Below, piece after piece: positions 42,577-51,499 of a stretch of DNA of 60,486 nucleotides. The number at the start of each line of letters is the position of its first letter. Position 1 is the first letter of the stretch. The translations under genes and the position numbers were made by a program. The notes beneath the pieces were generated by a model that worked only from the letters and a program-made list of their open reading frames with translations, was not told where the DNA came from and did not search any database. Source of the stretch: Treponema sp. (GTDB lineage Bacteria > Spirochaetota > Spirochaetia > Treponematales > Treponemataceae); contig JAEETM010000013.1 in the NCBI GenBank assembly GCA_016290335.1, forward strand, positions 1 to 60,486, in the 5' to 3' direction.

Positions 42577-43998
42577 TTACTCCCACAAATACAAAACTGG
42601 ATTCTCGTATTGTATAGAACCTTTATGACCAACCTTTCCATTCCAAATCATTGTACGATTTCCTGAATCCATAGTTTTATTTTCTTTTTCATATACAAAC
42701 CTGTTTTCATCTTTGTCAAAAAACGAAATAGAAGTATATCTATTAATCATTTCATTTCCAATCTCTGTAAAGATATAACAAACAACCACCTTTTGATCAT
42801 CTATCATTCGTTCTTCGCCATACGTAAAAGGAATGTAAAACTTATTTTCTTCACTCTTTTTAAAAATATAATAATCAGAAGGCGCAAATCCATCGACTTT
42901 CTTAAATCCATTTTCAATTAGATACTCATCTATTTTTTTATTTGATTTTATATACGAATTATTCTCCGTTATTTTATGAATAACACCTTTCTTATCAACT
43001 AAATAAGTTTTTTCATCAAATTTTATACTTGCATACAAACCATCAAATGATACAGCTTCTTCGAATAAACAGGGTATCAAAAGTTTAAACTCTTTAGTTA
43101 TAAATCCATATTTTTTCTCCCCATCTATAATTTTACTGACCAACAGCAATCCACTGCTAAAACGATATGATTCGGGTGTAATATCAGAAGGAAAATCTTT
43201 ACAAGAACCATTTTTATCAATAAGCTGCCATTTTAATTTATCATTTTGAATTACAGCAACTCCTTCATTGAACGAATAAGGAAGAATTGGTTCAGCACGA
43301 GGACCAAACCAATCGGAATCAATATAAAAAGAAGTTTCAAATACGAAATCACCTTTAGTATTTATAAAACCTTTCTTCTTACCTAAAACAACTGCCAAAA
43401 GATTTTCAGAAAATGTATATGCGCATTCTTTAATTCCCTTACAAACAATATCACCATTTATATTTATAACATCAAACTCACTGCCCTTTATCGAAGTTGT
43501 GAATACAACTGCCATTTCCTCAGAAAAAGGAAAAGTCATATCAAAATAATTAAAAGACTTTGAACTAAAATCCTTATTATAATAAAAACCTTGGCTTGCA
43601 TAATATTTGCTTTCATCAGAGTTTCCAGCACGAAGTCTGTCTTCATACGGAAGTTCAACAACCTTTCCTGTTCTTGCATTCAACACTTCAACCTTTTTGA
43701 AATCCTTATGTTGTATTTGAACAAGGCTTTCAGAAACCGCTGTTGATAAAAACACATCTTCTGCTGAATAAATATAATTTAGGTTATCATCCAAAATATA
43801 AACGGTATCATTTTCATTCATGCAAAGAAAAAAAGCATTTGTTTTTTGAATGTATTTGTACCTGGGTTCAATTACTATACTATAATTTGAATCGACAATT
43901 CCCTGCTTTCCATTATCGTTATAAACATAATAATTTTCGGCTGCACATAATTGAAGTAGAAATGTAATTACTGAAACAAAAATAAATGGTCGCTTCAT
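42577..43998 (-). CDS. Exported WG-repeat protein
   Basis: 473 residues with a signal peptide ending near C-A-A-E at 20. The mature part carries repeats of the WG/KWG type (N-G-K-Q-G-I-V-D, K-K-G-F-I-N-T-K-G-D-F-V, K-Y-G-F-I-T-K-E-F-K-L, K-T-Y-L-V-D-K-K-G-V-I), each about 45-60 residues, giving a beta-propeller or solenoid platform. A distinct ~100-residue C-terminal part follows. WG-repeat proteins often lie beside surface or defence systems but have no fixed function. It sits 3 bp after the preceding gene. Confidence 0.85.
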   Translation of the reverse strand: MKRPFIFVSVITFLLQLCAAENYYVYNDNGKQGIVDSNYSIVIEPRYKYIQKTNAFFLCMNENDTVYILDDNLNYIYSAEDVFLSTAVSESLVQIQHKDFKKVEVLNARTGKVVELPYEDRLRAGNSDESKYYASQGFYYNKDFSSKSFNYFDMTFPFSEEMAVVFTTSIKGSEFDVININGDIVCKGIKECAYTFSENLLAVVLGKKKGFINTKGDFVFETSFYIDSDWFGPRAEPILPYSFNEGVAVIQNDKLKWQLIDKNGSCKDFPSDITPESYRFSSGLLLVSKIIDGEKKYGFITKEFKLLIPCLFEEAVSFDGLYASIKFDEKTYLVDKKGVIHKITENNSYIKSNKKIDEYLIENGFKKVDGFAPSDYYIFKKSEENKFYIPFTYGEERMIDDQKVVVCYIFTEIGNEMINRYTSISFFDKDENRFVYEKENKTMDSGNRTMIWNGKVGHKGSIQYENPVLYLWE

Positions 43999-44001
43999 AT
44001 T

Positions 44002-44637
44002 CTATTGCTCCCACAAAATCCCTAACTGGGCACCAATACAAAGTTTGGTTTTGTAATCAAATAAGTATTCAGCATAAAAACAATCGTCATCATCAGCATT
44101 TGTGTTTTTATAAGATTTGTCGAAAGTAGAAAATGCAATATCAAGAATTTTTCTTCCATTTTTATCTTCGTAAACTTCGTATTTATAAGTTTCTAAATCC
44201 TGATAAAGCTCCAGGACATCTGTAACTGTCATTTTTCCAATTCCAGCTTTCTTCTCTGATATAAAAGCTTTATTTGTTTTTATTTTTATGGAACCAATTG
44301 TCCGCTGCAAATTCATTTTTTTATCATAGGAATATTGTATTTCAAAATCAGTATAATCAAGAATGACTGTTATATAATCATCACGATATCCAGGAAATGT
44401 CAATTCTTCTGTGATTTTCAATGGTTCTCCAAGATTTTTTATTACAGAAGAAATTTCATCGCGTAATCCAAATGAATAATTGTTTGCAGTGTAGACAAAA
44501 AACAACGACTTCTTATTTTCCAATGGATACCATAAAGATTCTTCTTCCTCATAAATCTCTACTACTTGCGCAAAAACTACAGAAAATTGAAATAAAAGTA
44601 TGAATAGTAAAATTATTTTTTTATATTTCTGAATCAT
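44002..44637 (-). CDS. Exported protein, SmpA/BamE-like repeat, copy 2
   Basis: 211 residues with a signal peptide ending V-F-A-Q at 24. It shows L-G-E-P-L-K-I-T-E near 72 and later I-G-K-M-T-V-T-D-V-L-E near 134, a pattern also present in the neighbouring 45232 gene. L-G-x-P after a helix and G-x-T-x-x-D-V resemble SmpA/OmlA/BamE-like folds. I infer a paralogous pair of periplasmic proteins; function unknown. It starts 13 bp after its paralogue. Confidence 0.75.
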   Translation of the reverse strand: MIQKYKKIILLFILLFQFSVVFAQVVEIYEEEESLWYPLENKKSLFFVYTANNYSFGLRDEISSVIKNLGEPLKITEELTFPGYRDDYITVILDYTDFEIQYSYDKKMNLQRTIGSIKIKTNKAFISEKKAGIGKMTVTDVLELYQDLETYKYEVYEDKNGRKILDIAFSTFDKSYKNTNADDDDCFYAEYLFDYKTKLCIGAQLGILWEQ

Positions 44638-44650
44638 TATACGATGCTCC

Positions 44651-45232
44651 TTAAATACCGTAATCTATAGACAGTTGACATTTTTGTAGAATTTGAGTTT
44701 TCGAATCAAAAGTCATAACTATCATAAAATCTCCATTTTTTTTTAATTCAATAGTGTTTTTAGGAAAATATTTCTCAGCAGAAAACCAACAGAATAAATC
44801 TAACTTTTCAGAAGAATATCTTGAATAAACCTTTCCATTTGAAACATCAAAAAAGTCTGAAACATCCTGAAATCTGGTTTTACCAATTTGGAAATTTAAA
44901 AATGTAATAAAATAATTTGTATTCTCCAGAGTAATTAACCAAACTCGTTCTTTTTCTTTTCGTTGCTCATCAAAAAAATCTAAATAAAATTTTATTCCGT
45001 CGTATATATATCCATCTATGATTCCTTCTACATCCTTTGACTCTATAATATCTTTAGGCTCCCCCAAATATGATTTTATTGTGTCAAAATCCATAAGCAA
45101 AGAAAATTCATTTCCTTTTTCATCATGCAGTTTTATTGATTCATCTGTTATTTCATAGGAATATAAATTAGAAACAAATATAAATAATAAAACTGCGATG
45201 AACCATTTTTTCACAAACTTAAATATTCTCAT
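44651..45232 (-). CDS. Exported protein, SmpA/BamE-like repeat, copy 1
   Basis: 193 residues from the ATG at 45232, with GAGGA 5 nt upstream; an in-frame TTG 12 nt earlier overlaps it. Signal peptide to about residue 25 (S-N-L-Y-S). L-G-E-P-K-D-I-I-E near 56 and I-G-K-T-R-F-Q-D-V-S near 116 parallel the next gene's protein. It lies 15 bp after the preceding gene. No domain assignment beyond the inferred fold. Confidence 0.75.
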   Translation of the reverse strand: MRIFKFVKKWFIAVLLFIFVSNLYSYEITDESIKLHDEKGNEFSLLMDFDTIKSYLGEPKDIIESKDVEGIIDGYIYDGIKFYLDFFDEQRKEKERVWLITLENTNYFITFLNFQIGKTRFQDVSDFFDVSNGKVYSRYSSEKLDLFCWFSAEKYFPKNTIELKKNGDFMIVMTFDSKTQILQKCQLSIDYGI

Positions 45233-45247
45233 AAATATCCTCAAGTG

Positions 45248-45892
45248 TTATTCTTTATTCACTCTAATATTCTCTGCACAATTAACTATTGTATTATTTT
45301 CTTGATTAACATAAAAAAGCTTTATTTGATCCAAATTAGAAAAACAATTTGAAACATCAATTACAATATCATTTACAGCTATATATGATGAAAATTTAAA
45401 ATGGATTTCATTTATATGAATTGGAACTTTGTATTTTTTTATAGTGTTGTCAGCCTTTAATGCAATTTCAGCATAATCATATACAGGTTTTCTTAAATCT
45501 GATTCATCATTCCAATCAAAAAGGATACGTTCAAAACTCCCTGCTTTATCAATCCAGATAGTACAAATGGCCCCAACCAAATCATCATCATTTATATAAA
45601 AAAATGCTTTGTCTTCACCATTATCCGAAGGAAGAATAGATTTCGCCCTGCAATTATAATATTCTCCTTCTTTGTAATATTGATTTTCAATAATATCACC
45701 ATTTTCTGTTTTTCCAAATACAAACGAATCGTTTTCTCTTTCAATTGAAAAATCACCAAAAATATTATTCTGTAAAAAAACAATATCATCATTCTTTATG
45801 AACTCCGACCGACTGAAAACTTTTTTTTCAAATGCGAAAGAGAAAGTGATTGTAATTAATAGATATATGATTAAAAAAATTGTTCGTTTCAT
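45248..45892 (-). CDS. Exported protein of unknown function
   Basis: 214 residues from the ATG at 45892, with GGGAGG 7 nt upstream; the frame-upstream start at 45913 lies inside the previous gene. A signal peptide ends near F-A-F at 21. The mature protein is beta-rich; the segment G-S-F-E-R-I-L-F-D-W-N-D and the C-terminal I-N-E-I-H-F-K-F-S-S-Y resemble discoidin-like folds, but weakly. It is the first exported protein after the AlbA_2 regulator and starts 13 bp from its stop. Confidence 0.75.
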   Translation of the reverse strand: MKRTIFLIIYLLITITFSFAFEKKVFSRSEFIKNDDIVFLQNNIFGDFSIERENDSFVFGKTENGDIIENQYYKEGEYYNCRAKSILPSDNGEDKAFFYINDDDLVGAICTIWIDKAGSFERILFDWNDESDLRKPVYDYAEIALKADNTIKKYKVPIHINEIHFKFSSYIAVNDIVIDVSNCFSNLDQIKLFYVNQENNTIVNCAENIRVNKE

Positions 45893-45905
45893 TTTCTTGC
45901 CTCCC

Positions 45906-47369
45906 TTACACAAAAAACTTATCTCCAGATTTCTTCAACTTGCCGGTCAAGGTCATCTGTTGAACTGTTTGTGAAAGTCTTTTGCTGATTCCTTTGTAGC
46001 CCAATGCATGAGCAAGTTCTGTAAGTGTAAGCGGATTGTTTTTAAGTACATTACAAATCTGCGTTTCATATGATTCAGACTTCTGCTGTTTTGGTGTTGG
46101 CCTGTTAAAATATGGATGTACAGGAATTATTACAGAAAGATAATCGCGGTCAGGATTCTGCTTGAAAAACATTAATGGTGAACCGTTCTGTTTTAAAGCA
46201 GCAATTGCATTTGGAAAACCAGTATTTCGCCCTTCTATTAGTCGCAGTTCCTTTAAAAAATCTCCAATGCGACGATTGCGATAGAATCTGGCACGTATAT
46301 CATAATTAGCAATATCATCATCAGTTATACTGCGGTCAAAACCTGGAAAACTAGTGACTTCTATTTCGCTTGGAGTTATGCGTACTGTAATTGGTTCATT
46401 AATCTGATAAGAACGATGATATACCGCATTTGCAAGTATTTCTTCAATTGCAGCATACGGATAATTCAAGATTCTTTCAGCTTCGGCCTGCTCCGGTAAT
46501 TTTATGACAGCCTCTTTTATAACATAATTTTTCAGATAAGAAAGAGCATCCCTTAGTTGTCTTTGAATTGGTCCTGTGAAGATTTTTTCTGTCATATTTG
46601 TGCCTGTCGGATCAGGAATATCAACAACCTCTATTCGTGCATAACGGAAATATTTTTCAGGATGCTCACTAAACATAAGTATTCCAACATTCAAAGGCTT
46701 TTCATTTTCAACAGGTCCAGAAACTATCTGTAAATCTTTTGCAAGCTCACGTAGAGATTTATTATCTGAAAACTTATATAAATCACTTTCAATTTCCTTA
46801 AGATGATTACGAATCAAACCTATATCCAAATCAGAAATATCAGCTGCCAAACATTCACGGTCATCAAAAGGAATTGTAGATGAAACATAAAATAATTCCT
46901 TTTCTTCATCACGGGAAGCAATAACTGTACTACTGAACTTTCTGATGTAATAGTACTTTGTCCCCTGCCCTTTTGTAACATCTTTTGGGGCACGGTAAGG
47001 TCGTCCATATCCGCCTTTTACCCAAATTACAATAAGATGTTTTTTCTTTCCATCAGTTTTATCGTGATACAAAACGGGTTCAACTACCGGTTCATAAAGC
47101 GGCTCTATAAAATGACAATACTCCCGCAGCTTTTTCAATGTCGGATCAATCTGATTTTTATTCAGACCGCTCACAGGAAACTTTGGAGTGCCATTATCTT
47201 CTTCAACACCGATAATGACATAACCTCCACCCAGATTATCTATATCATTTGCGAACGCACATATAGTTGTTATAACCCGTGCAGGATTTAAATCTTTTTT
47301 ATATTCAATTCTTGTTGATTCAACAACCTGCGGATTCAATAACTCATCAATACTAACTGGTATTCCCAT
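45906..47369 (-). CDS. AlbA_2/Schlafen-type ATP-binding transcription regulator
   Basis: 487 residues. The N-terminal AlbA_2 (divergent AAA_4) domain has E-Y-K-K-D-L near 22, C-A-F-A-N-D near 37-42 and G-G-G-Y-V-I-I-G-V near 48-56. A C-terminal HATPase_c_4-like domain shows E-E-I-L-A-N-A-V-Y-H-R-S-Y near 313-325 and G-R-N-T-G-F-P-N near 386; a winged helix ends the protein (L-T-L-T-E-L-A-H-A-L-G-Y). Such proteins are usually annotated as RecG-like helicase-related transcription regulators. GAGG sits 7 nt before the ATG, inside an operator half-site. It leads an operon of five exported proteins and is probably autoregulated. Confidence 0.88.
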   Translation of the reverse strand: MGIPVSIDELLNPQVVESTRIEYKKDLNPARVITTICAFANDIDNLGGGYVIIGVEEDNGTPKFPVSGLNKNQIDPTLKKLREYCHFIEPLYEPVVEPVLYHDKTDGKKKHLIVIWVKGGYGRPYRAPKDVTKGQGTKYYYIRKFSSTVIASRDEEKELFYVSSTIPFDDRECLAADISDLDIGLIRNHLKEIESDLYKFSDNKSLRELAKDLQIVSGPVENEKPLNVGILMFSEHPEKYFRYARIEVVDIPDPTGTNMTEKIFTGPIQRQLRDALSYLKNYVIKEAVIKLPEQAEAERILNYPYAAIEEILANAVYHRSYQINEPITVRITPSEIEVTSFPGFDRSITDDDIANYDIRARFYRNRRIGDFLKELRLIEGRNTGFPNAIAALKQNGSPLMFFKQNPDRDYLSVIIPVHPYFNRPTPKQQKSESYETQICNVLKNNPLTLTELAHALGYKGISKRLSQTVQQMTLTGKLKKSGDKFFV

Positions 47370-47377
47370 ATTCTTGC

Positions 47378-47466
47378 CTCGACAAAATTATAACATACTC
47401 GATGTTTTTTTGTCGAGTACTCGACAATTTTCTTATCAAGTTTGTCGATTTTGTCGAGTCCGACAA
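47378..47466 (-). promoter_or_regulatory. Operator cluster of TTGTCGA half-sites
   Basis: In 89 bp there are a perfect 18-bp palindrome TTGTCGAGTACTCGACAA (47410-47427), a second inverted pair TTGTCG-AGTC-CGACAA (47451-47466), a single TTGTCGA (47442-47448), CTCGACAA (47378-47385) and ACTCGATG (47397-47404). The palindrome covers the -35 and CTCGACAA covers the transcription start and ribosome-binding site of the AlbA_2 gene. This is the arrangement expected of a repressor operator. Confidence 0.7.
47387..47416 (-). promoter_or_regulatory. Promoter of the AlbA_2 regulator operon
   Basis: On the minus strand TCGACA (47411-47416, 5 of 6 for -35), 18 bp, TATAAT (47387-47392) with an upstream TGT making it an extended -10. 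The transcript starts about 11 nt before the ATG. Confidence 0.6.
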
Positions 47467-47480
47467 TTCATTGGAATGTT

Positions 47481-48791
47481 TTATTTTTTCTTAATAGTAT
47501 ACTCAAAGCTGGCGGTGCCGGGATTGTCGGCAGGGTCGAATACCCATTTGCTGACCTGTTCGATTATTTCGTTCTGGATGATTGGGGCAAGTACAGAAGC
47601 CGGTGTAAACTTTATGCTGCTGCGGGAAACAAAGCCGTTGCTCTGAACTGTGAATGAAACTATAACGGTGATGTTATTTTCTACAGCCTGCTGTGCCTGT
47701 TTGCTGAGTATGATTTCCGGTTTTTCAGGTTCGCGGATTGCACGCTTTGAACCGTCTGCCATTGTAATATTGATTCCGCTTCCGGATGATGATGTGTCCG
47801 GCTTGTTTTTTGCTGAATCATCTGTTTTGTTACCGTCTGTTGTCTGTCCCGATGGTGTGTTTCCAATCTTCTTTATTGCTTCGGAGGTAGAATCACTTGT
47901 GCTTTGATTTCCAGTATTTTTTTGAGCCTGTGAAGTTTGTCTTTGAGTTTGACTTTCTGTAACAGTTGCCGCACCACCCGAAGTTGAGCTCTGATTTGTT
48001 ACAACTTTTTGTGGAGTACTTGCAGGAGTTGATGATGAAGTTTCTACATCGGAATCATCGCCGAACATATCTTCCCAGGTAGGCTTTGGCTTGTTTTTCT
48101 TGGCGGCAAGCTGTTCTGCCATAAGCTCTTCATTAGATTTTACAAGGTCGTAGTGAACAGTTTCCACAGGTTTTTCTGGTGTTTTTTCAACAGCTTTTGT
48201 TTCTGCTGATTTTGTTTCTACCCTTTTCTGCGGTTCAGGCTTTTTTTCTACCGGCTTTGGTTCTGGTTTTGGCTCAGGATTTTTTTCCTGCTGTTTTGGT
48301 TCGACCTTAGGCTCCGGCTTTGTTTCCTGCTTAGGTGTAGGTTTAGGTTCAGGCTTTGGTTCAACCTTAGGCTCCGGTTTTGGCTCCGGCGCTTTCTGTA
48401 CAACTTCTTCCACAACCGGCTGTGGTTCGTTTACAGGCAGAGCTTCCACATTTTCTGTTACAGGATTTTCAATCGGATTATCAGCTGGTGTTTCAACCGG
48501 AGTTTCTGCCACAGGTTCAGTTGCAGCTTCATCAACTACTGCTTCATTCGCAGAAACATTTGCCGCATTTTCATCACCTGTACTGTCTGCACTTTCTTCC
48601 GGTTTTTCTTCAATCGGGGTAGATTCCAGAATAATCTGAACCGTTTCGTATTTATCATCATCATTATTCGGATTTATAAAAAAGCAGCCAATAAGCAGCC
48701 CAAGCCACAAAACAATTGTTACAATAATGCTTATTACAAAGCTTGTGCGGTGAGGAGAACTGTCTTTTCCGAATAAAGGCCTTTTAATCAT
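47481..48791 (-). CDS. TonB-like energy-transducing protein
   Basis: 436 residues. A single N-terminal membrane helix (about 17-39), an acidic stretch, then a long Pro-rich rod of Glu-Pro-Lys-Pro repeats (134-188), a Gln/Ser/Thr-rich linker, and a C-terminal TonB-like domain (about 350-436, with S-F-T-V-Q-S-N-G-F-V-S and W-V-F-D-P). It would carry proton-motive energy from ExbB/ExbD across the periplasm to an outer-membrane partner. It is the last gene of a six-gene operon, 3 bp after exbD. Confidence 0.88.
   Translation of the reverse strand: MIKRPLFGKDSSPHRTSFVISIIVTIVLWLGLLIGCFFINPNNDDDKYETVQIILESTPIEEKPEESADSTGDENAANVSANEAVVDEAATEPVAETPVETPADNPIENPVTENVEALPVNEPQPVVEEVVQKAPEPKPEPKVEPKPEPKPTPKQETKPEPKVEPKQQEKNPEPKPEPKPVEKKPEPQKRVETKSAETKAVEKTPEKPVETVHYDLVKSNEELMAEQLAAKKNKPKPTWEDMFGDDSDVETSSSTPASTPQKVVTNQSSTSGGAATVTESQTQRQTSQAQKNTGNQSTSDSTSEAIKKIGNTPSGQTTDGNKTDDSAKNKPDTSSSGSGINITMADGSKRAIREPEKPEIILSKQAQQAVENNITVIVSFTVQSNGFVSRSSIKFTPASVLAPIIQNEIIEQVSKWVFDPADNPGTASFEYTIKKK
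48228..48392 (-). repeat. Glu-Pro-Lys-Pro repeat tract of the TonB-like protein
   Basis: About 55 residues of E/K-P repeats forming an extended, stiff periplasm-spanning segment. At DNA level the units are similar enough to allow slippage, so length may vary between strains. Confidence 0.8.
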
Positions 48792-48794
48792 TTT

Positions 48795-49226
48795 CTATTC
48801 TATACTTCCTGACTGCTTTTTTGAGCTTGTCCTCAAGTTTATAACCGAATATCCGCTTGCACGAATAACATCAAAAAGTCCTACAATTGTTCCGTTAGTT
48901 ACTTCTGAATCTGCTTCCAGGCTGATTGGAAACTCTGTTTTCTTTGTGTCGCCGGTATCGTACATTGCAAGCTCGCTGCTAAGCTCGTCCACAGTAACAG
49001 GCTTTTCATTAAAATACAAAGAACCATCTGCAGAAGCCGTAATTGTAATACCCTGCATGGAAGTACCTTCAGCCGTTTTGCTCACAGGAAGATTAAGCTT
49101 TATCCCCGGCAGAATAGCAAAGGTTGTAGAAACAAGGAAGAACAAAATCAGCTGGAAAACAATATCAATCATAGGAGTCATATCAACATTTGACTGAATT
49201 GAACCGCGTCTGCTTTTTAATCTCAT
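48795..49226 (-). CDS. exbD: ExbD/TolR-type proton channel subunit
   Basis: 143 residues. One membrane helix (about 17-40) carries the essential Asp in M-I-D-I-V-F-Q-L, followed by a periplasmic domain. The N-terminus R-R-G-S-I-Q-S-N-V-D-M-T-P is the ExbD signature. It overlaps exbB by 4 bp. ExbD rather than TolR is preferred because a TonB-like gene follows directly. Confidence 0.93.
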   Translation of the reverse strand: MRLKSRRGSIQSNVDMTPMIDIVFQLILFFLVSTTFAILPGIKLNLPVSKTAEGTSMQGITITASADGSLYFNEKPVTVDELSSELAMYDTGDTKKTEFPISLEADSEVTNGTIVGLFDVIRASGYSVINLRTSSKKQSGSIE

Positions 49227-49834
49227 TTTACCCTTCCAGTTAATTTCAATACAACAGAAGTTACGTGAGCTTCCATTTCAACAATGCGTCTGTTAACACG
49301 GGAAACAAAATAGTTGTGGAAAATTACCGACGGAATAGAAACACTCAAACCGGCAACAGTAGTAACAAGAGCTTCGGCAATTGCACCTGCCAGTAAAGCA
49401 GGGTCACCCATTGTTCCACCGTTTCCAAGAACACCAAATGCCTTGATATTACCAGTAACAGTTCCAAGCAAACCAAGCAGTGTAGAAATATTAGCAATTG
49501 TTCCAAGCGGAGTGATAAAATGCTCAAACTTAGGAACAACAAAATCCATTTCGGCTTCTACTAAATCGCGGATATCGCGCTCTTCGTAACGGCGGCAATC
49601 AATCGCCTTTTTAATAACCTGCGCCATAGGAGTATCTGCTTCTGTACACGCAACTGCACACGCTTCAAAATCGCCGACAGCAAGAGAACTGTTTACGTTG
49701 CTCATCAGCTTTGCATCACGCTTTTTAATATTTGCAAAATAAATGCATCTTTCAATGATGATGAAAGTAGCCAGAACTCCGCAAATAAGAATAGGAATAA
49801 TAAGTATTCCACCAGATTTTAATGTTTCTATCAT
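49223..49834 (-). CDS. exbB: ExbB/TolQ-type proton channel subunit
   Basis: 203 residues with three membrane helices (about 8-28, 110-135 and 150-172). The family segments L-G-T-I-A-N-I-S-T-L-L-G-L-L-G-T-V-T-G and A-I-A-E-A-L-V-T-T-V-A-G-L are clear, with the channel-lining Thr residues in helices 2 and 3. It forms the pentameric stator around an ExbD dimer. It follows the barrel protein gene after 31 bp. Confidence 0.93.
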   Translation of the reverse strand: MIETLKSGGILIIPILICGVLATFIIIERCIYFANIKKRDAKLMSNVNSSLAVGDFEACAVACTEADTPMAQVIKKAIDCRRYEERDIRDLVEAEMDFVVPKFEHFITPLGTIANISTLLGLLGTVTGNIKAFGVLGNGGTMGDPALLAGAIAEALVTTVAGLSVSIPSVIFHNYFVSRVNRRIVEMEAHVTSVVLKLTGRVK

Positions 49835-49865
49835 AATCTATTTCTCCTGTGTTTTTTATCCTTTA

Positions 49866-51482
49866 CTAGAACAAAAACTTTATAAGCAATGTTACGTTAC
49901 CGCTGTTAGCCACATACTGACCGGCATACGTTCTTGGTTCACCGCTCACAAGCTTAACTATATCTGTTGCCGACAAAACCACACTAACCGCCGGAGAAAC
50001 CTGAGTAAAGGCTTCAAAGCCGACAAGCGGAGTTTTATCTGCCGCATCTATGCTGTAATAAGTTTCAACCGAAGCTCCCCAGTTGCCTTCTTTTCCCTGC
50101 AAAGACATATTAAGCAGGAAATTATGTTTGTTTTCAAGTACCGGTAAATCAATCCAGTTTGCCCACCATTTAGCAGTGATGGCAAACAGCTTATATCTAT
50201 AAGTAAAATCCAGAACCGTACAAAGCGTTTCCTGATTTTTTGATGAATACTCATAAATACCGTTAACCGGAGTAAGCTCTTTGTAGCCGGCAACAAGCGT
50301 ATTGTTTCCAAAAGCAGTTGTTGAATAATCAGCACCCAAATCAGCAGAAAAAGCCGATTTTAAAGGAAGCGTTAACCTGAAGCTTGTAAACCAGTCCGAA
50401 GTTTCTGACGGTACAAACGAAAGCCCTGTAAACTTATATTTCTTTTCGTATTCAGAGATTTTCTTCTGCTCTGATTTTATACCACCCTGTAAAAAAATGC
50501 TGACTCTTCTATCCGAAAAATAAACCGGGAACGAAGAGTTAATGCCAACAGTAAACGGCACAACAAAACTGTTATCATTCAAGTAATTACTGAAAACAAA
50601 TGCAAAATCGCCGAACAGCTTTACATAATCATTTTTCCACGAAAAGTCTGCACCAACGCTGCCACGGTTAACACTTGTATCTGTAAAAGAATAAGCTGCA
50701 TCAAAAGCAGTTTCTATACCCTTACCTTTCCAGCCTGCATTGAGCCCTGTTCCAATAGAAAAGAACATGCTGCTTCTTATCCAGTCCGGACAGGTGAACT
50801 CTGCAGAAGGATTATAAGCAATTGATGCAAAGCGATTGTAAAACTCAGAATCTACGCTGCCGTTTATAAAAAAGCCTTTCGGTAAAGTCCAGAGAATATT
50901 TCCTTTTCCAAAAACTGTATCCTGATTTACAGAAGAAATACTTTCTGCCTTACTCTGCAAACCGTTTCCAATATCCTGGTAAGCTCCATCCAGCGTAATA
51001 AAAAGATTTTTAAGCGAAATGCTTTGATTTACCTTAATTTCCGTATTATTATTGCTGTAGCCATCTGCAAGTGAATGACCGCAATAACCCGCAGACGACT
51101 GATGAGTAAAGCTGATTCTGAAAGGATTTTCTCCATAGATTTTTGAAACCGCAAAATCACCGGTAAAGCTTGCAGGATAACCGCCGCCAATTTTTCCTTC
51201 TGCATACACCTGATTGTTTTTATCATCATCATCGTAAACTGCAAGCTCTTCGCCGTCTTTAAGCTCAACTTCCGGCAGCTCAGGCACAAGCTTTCCTGCA
51301 GTTTCAGGCAACTGAATCAAATCTGTAAAATCTGGAGCAGGAATGTTTTCTTCCTCTTCTTTATCTGCAGAAACAACCGTTGTTAAATCCGGAAGTTCAA
51401 TATCATCCTCGGCATAAAGAGAAAAGCCAAAAGCTGCCAGCAGTAAAATCGCAGTAATAAATCTATTCTTTCGTAAAATCAT
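49866..51482 (-). CDS. Predicted outer-membrane beta-barrel protein
   Basis: 538 residues from the ATG at 51482, with GGAGA 7 nt upstream. A signal peptide ends near L-Y-A at 24. A ~65-residue acidic segment with P-E-L-P-E-V-E-L could act as a periplasmic plug or TonB-contact region. Alternating hydrophobic strands continue to a terminal Phe (I-K-F-L-F), the usual barrel-assembly signal. It is not recognisable as a TonB-dependent receptor with a standard plug domain. Its place just before exbB suggests it is the energised outer-membrane partner. Confidence 0.8.
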   Translation of the reverse strand: MILRKNRFITAILLLAAFGFSLYAEDDIELPDLTTVVSADKEEEENIPAPDFTDLIQLPETAGKLVPELPEVELKDGEELAVYDDDDKNNQVYAEGKIGGGYPASFTGDFAVSKIYGENPFRISFTHQSSAGYCGHSLADGYSNNNTEIKVNQSISLKNLFITLDGAYQDIGNGLQSKAESISSVNQDTVFGKGNILWTLPKGFFINGSVDSEFYNRFASIAYNPSAEFTCPDWIRSSMFFSIGTGLNAGWKGKGIETAFDAAYSFTDTSVNRGSVGADFSWKNDYVKLFGDFAFVFSNYLNDNSFVVPFTVGINSSFPVYFSDRRVSIFLQGGIKSEQKKISEYEKKYKFTGLSFVPSETSDWFTSFRLTLPLKSAFSADLGADYSTTAFGNNTLVAGYKELTPVNGIYEYSSKNQETLCTVLDFTYRYKLFAITAKWWANWIDLPVLENKHNFLLNMSLQGKEGNWGASVETYYSIDAADKTPLVGFEAFTQVSPAVSVVLSATDIVKLVSGEPRTYAGQYVANSGNVTLLIKFLF

Positions 51483-51499
51483 ATACAATTCTCCAACCC

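Noticed and set aside
48228..48392. Pro-rich tract as a separate DNA repeat element
   Set aside because: It is fully explained by the periplasm-spanning rod of the TonB-like protein.
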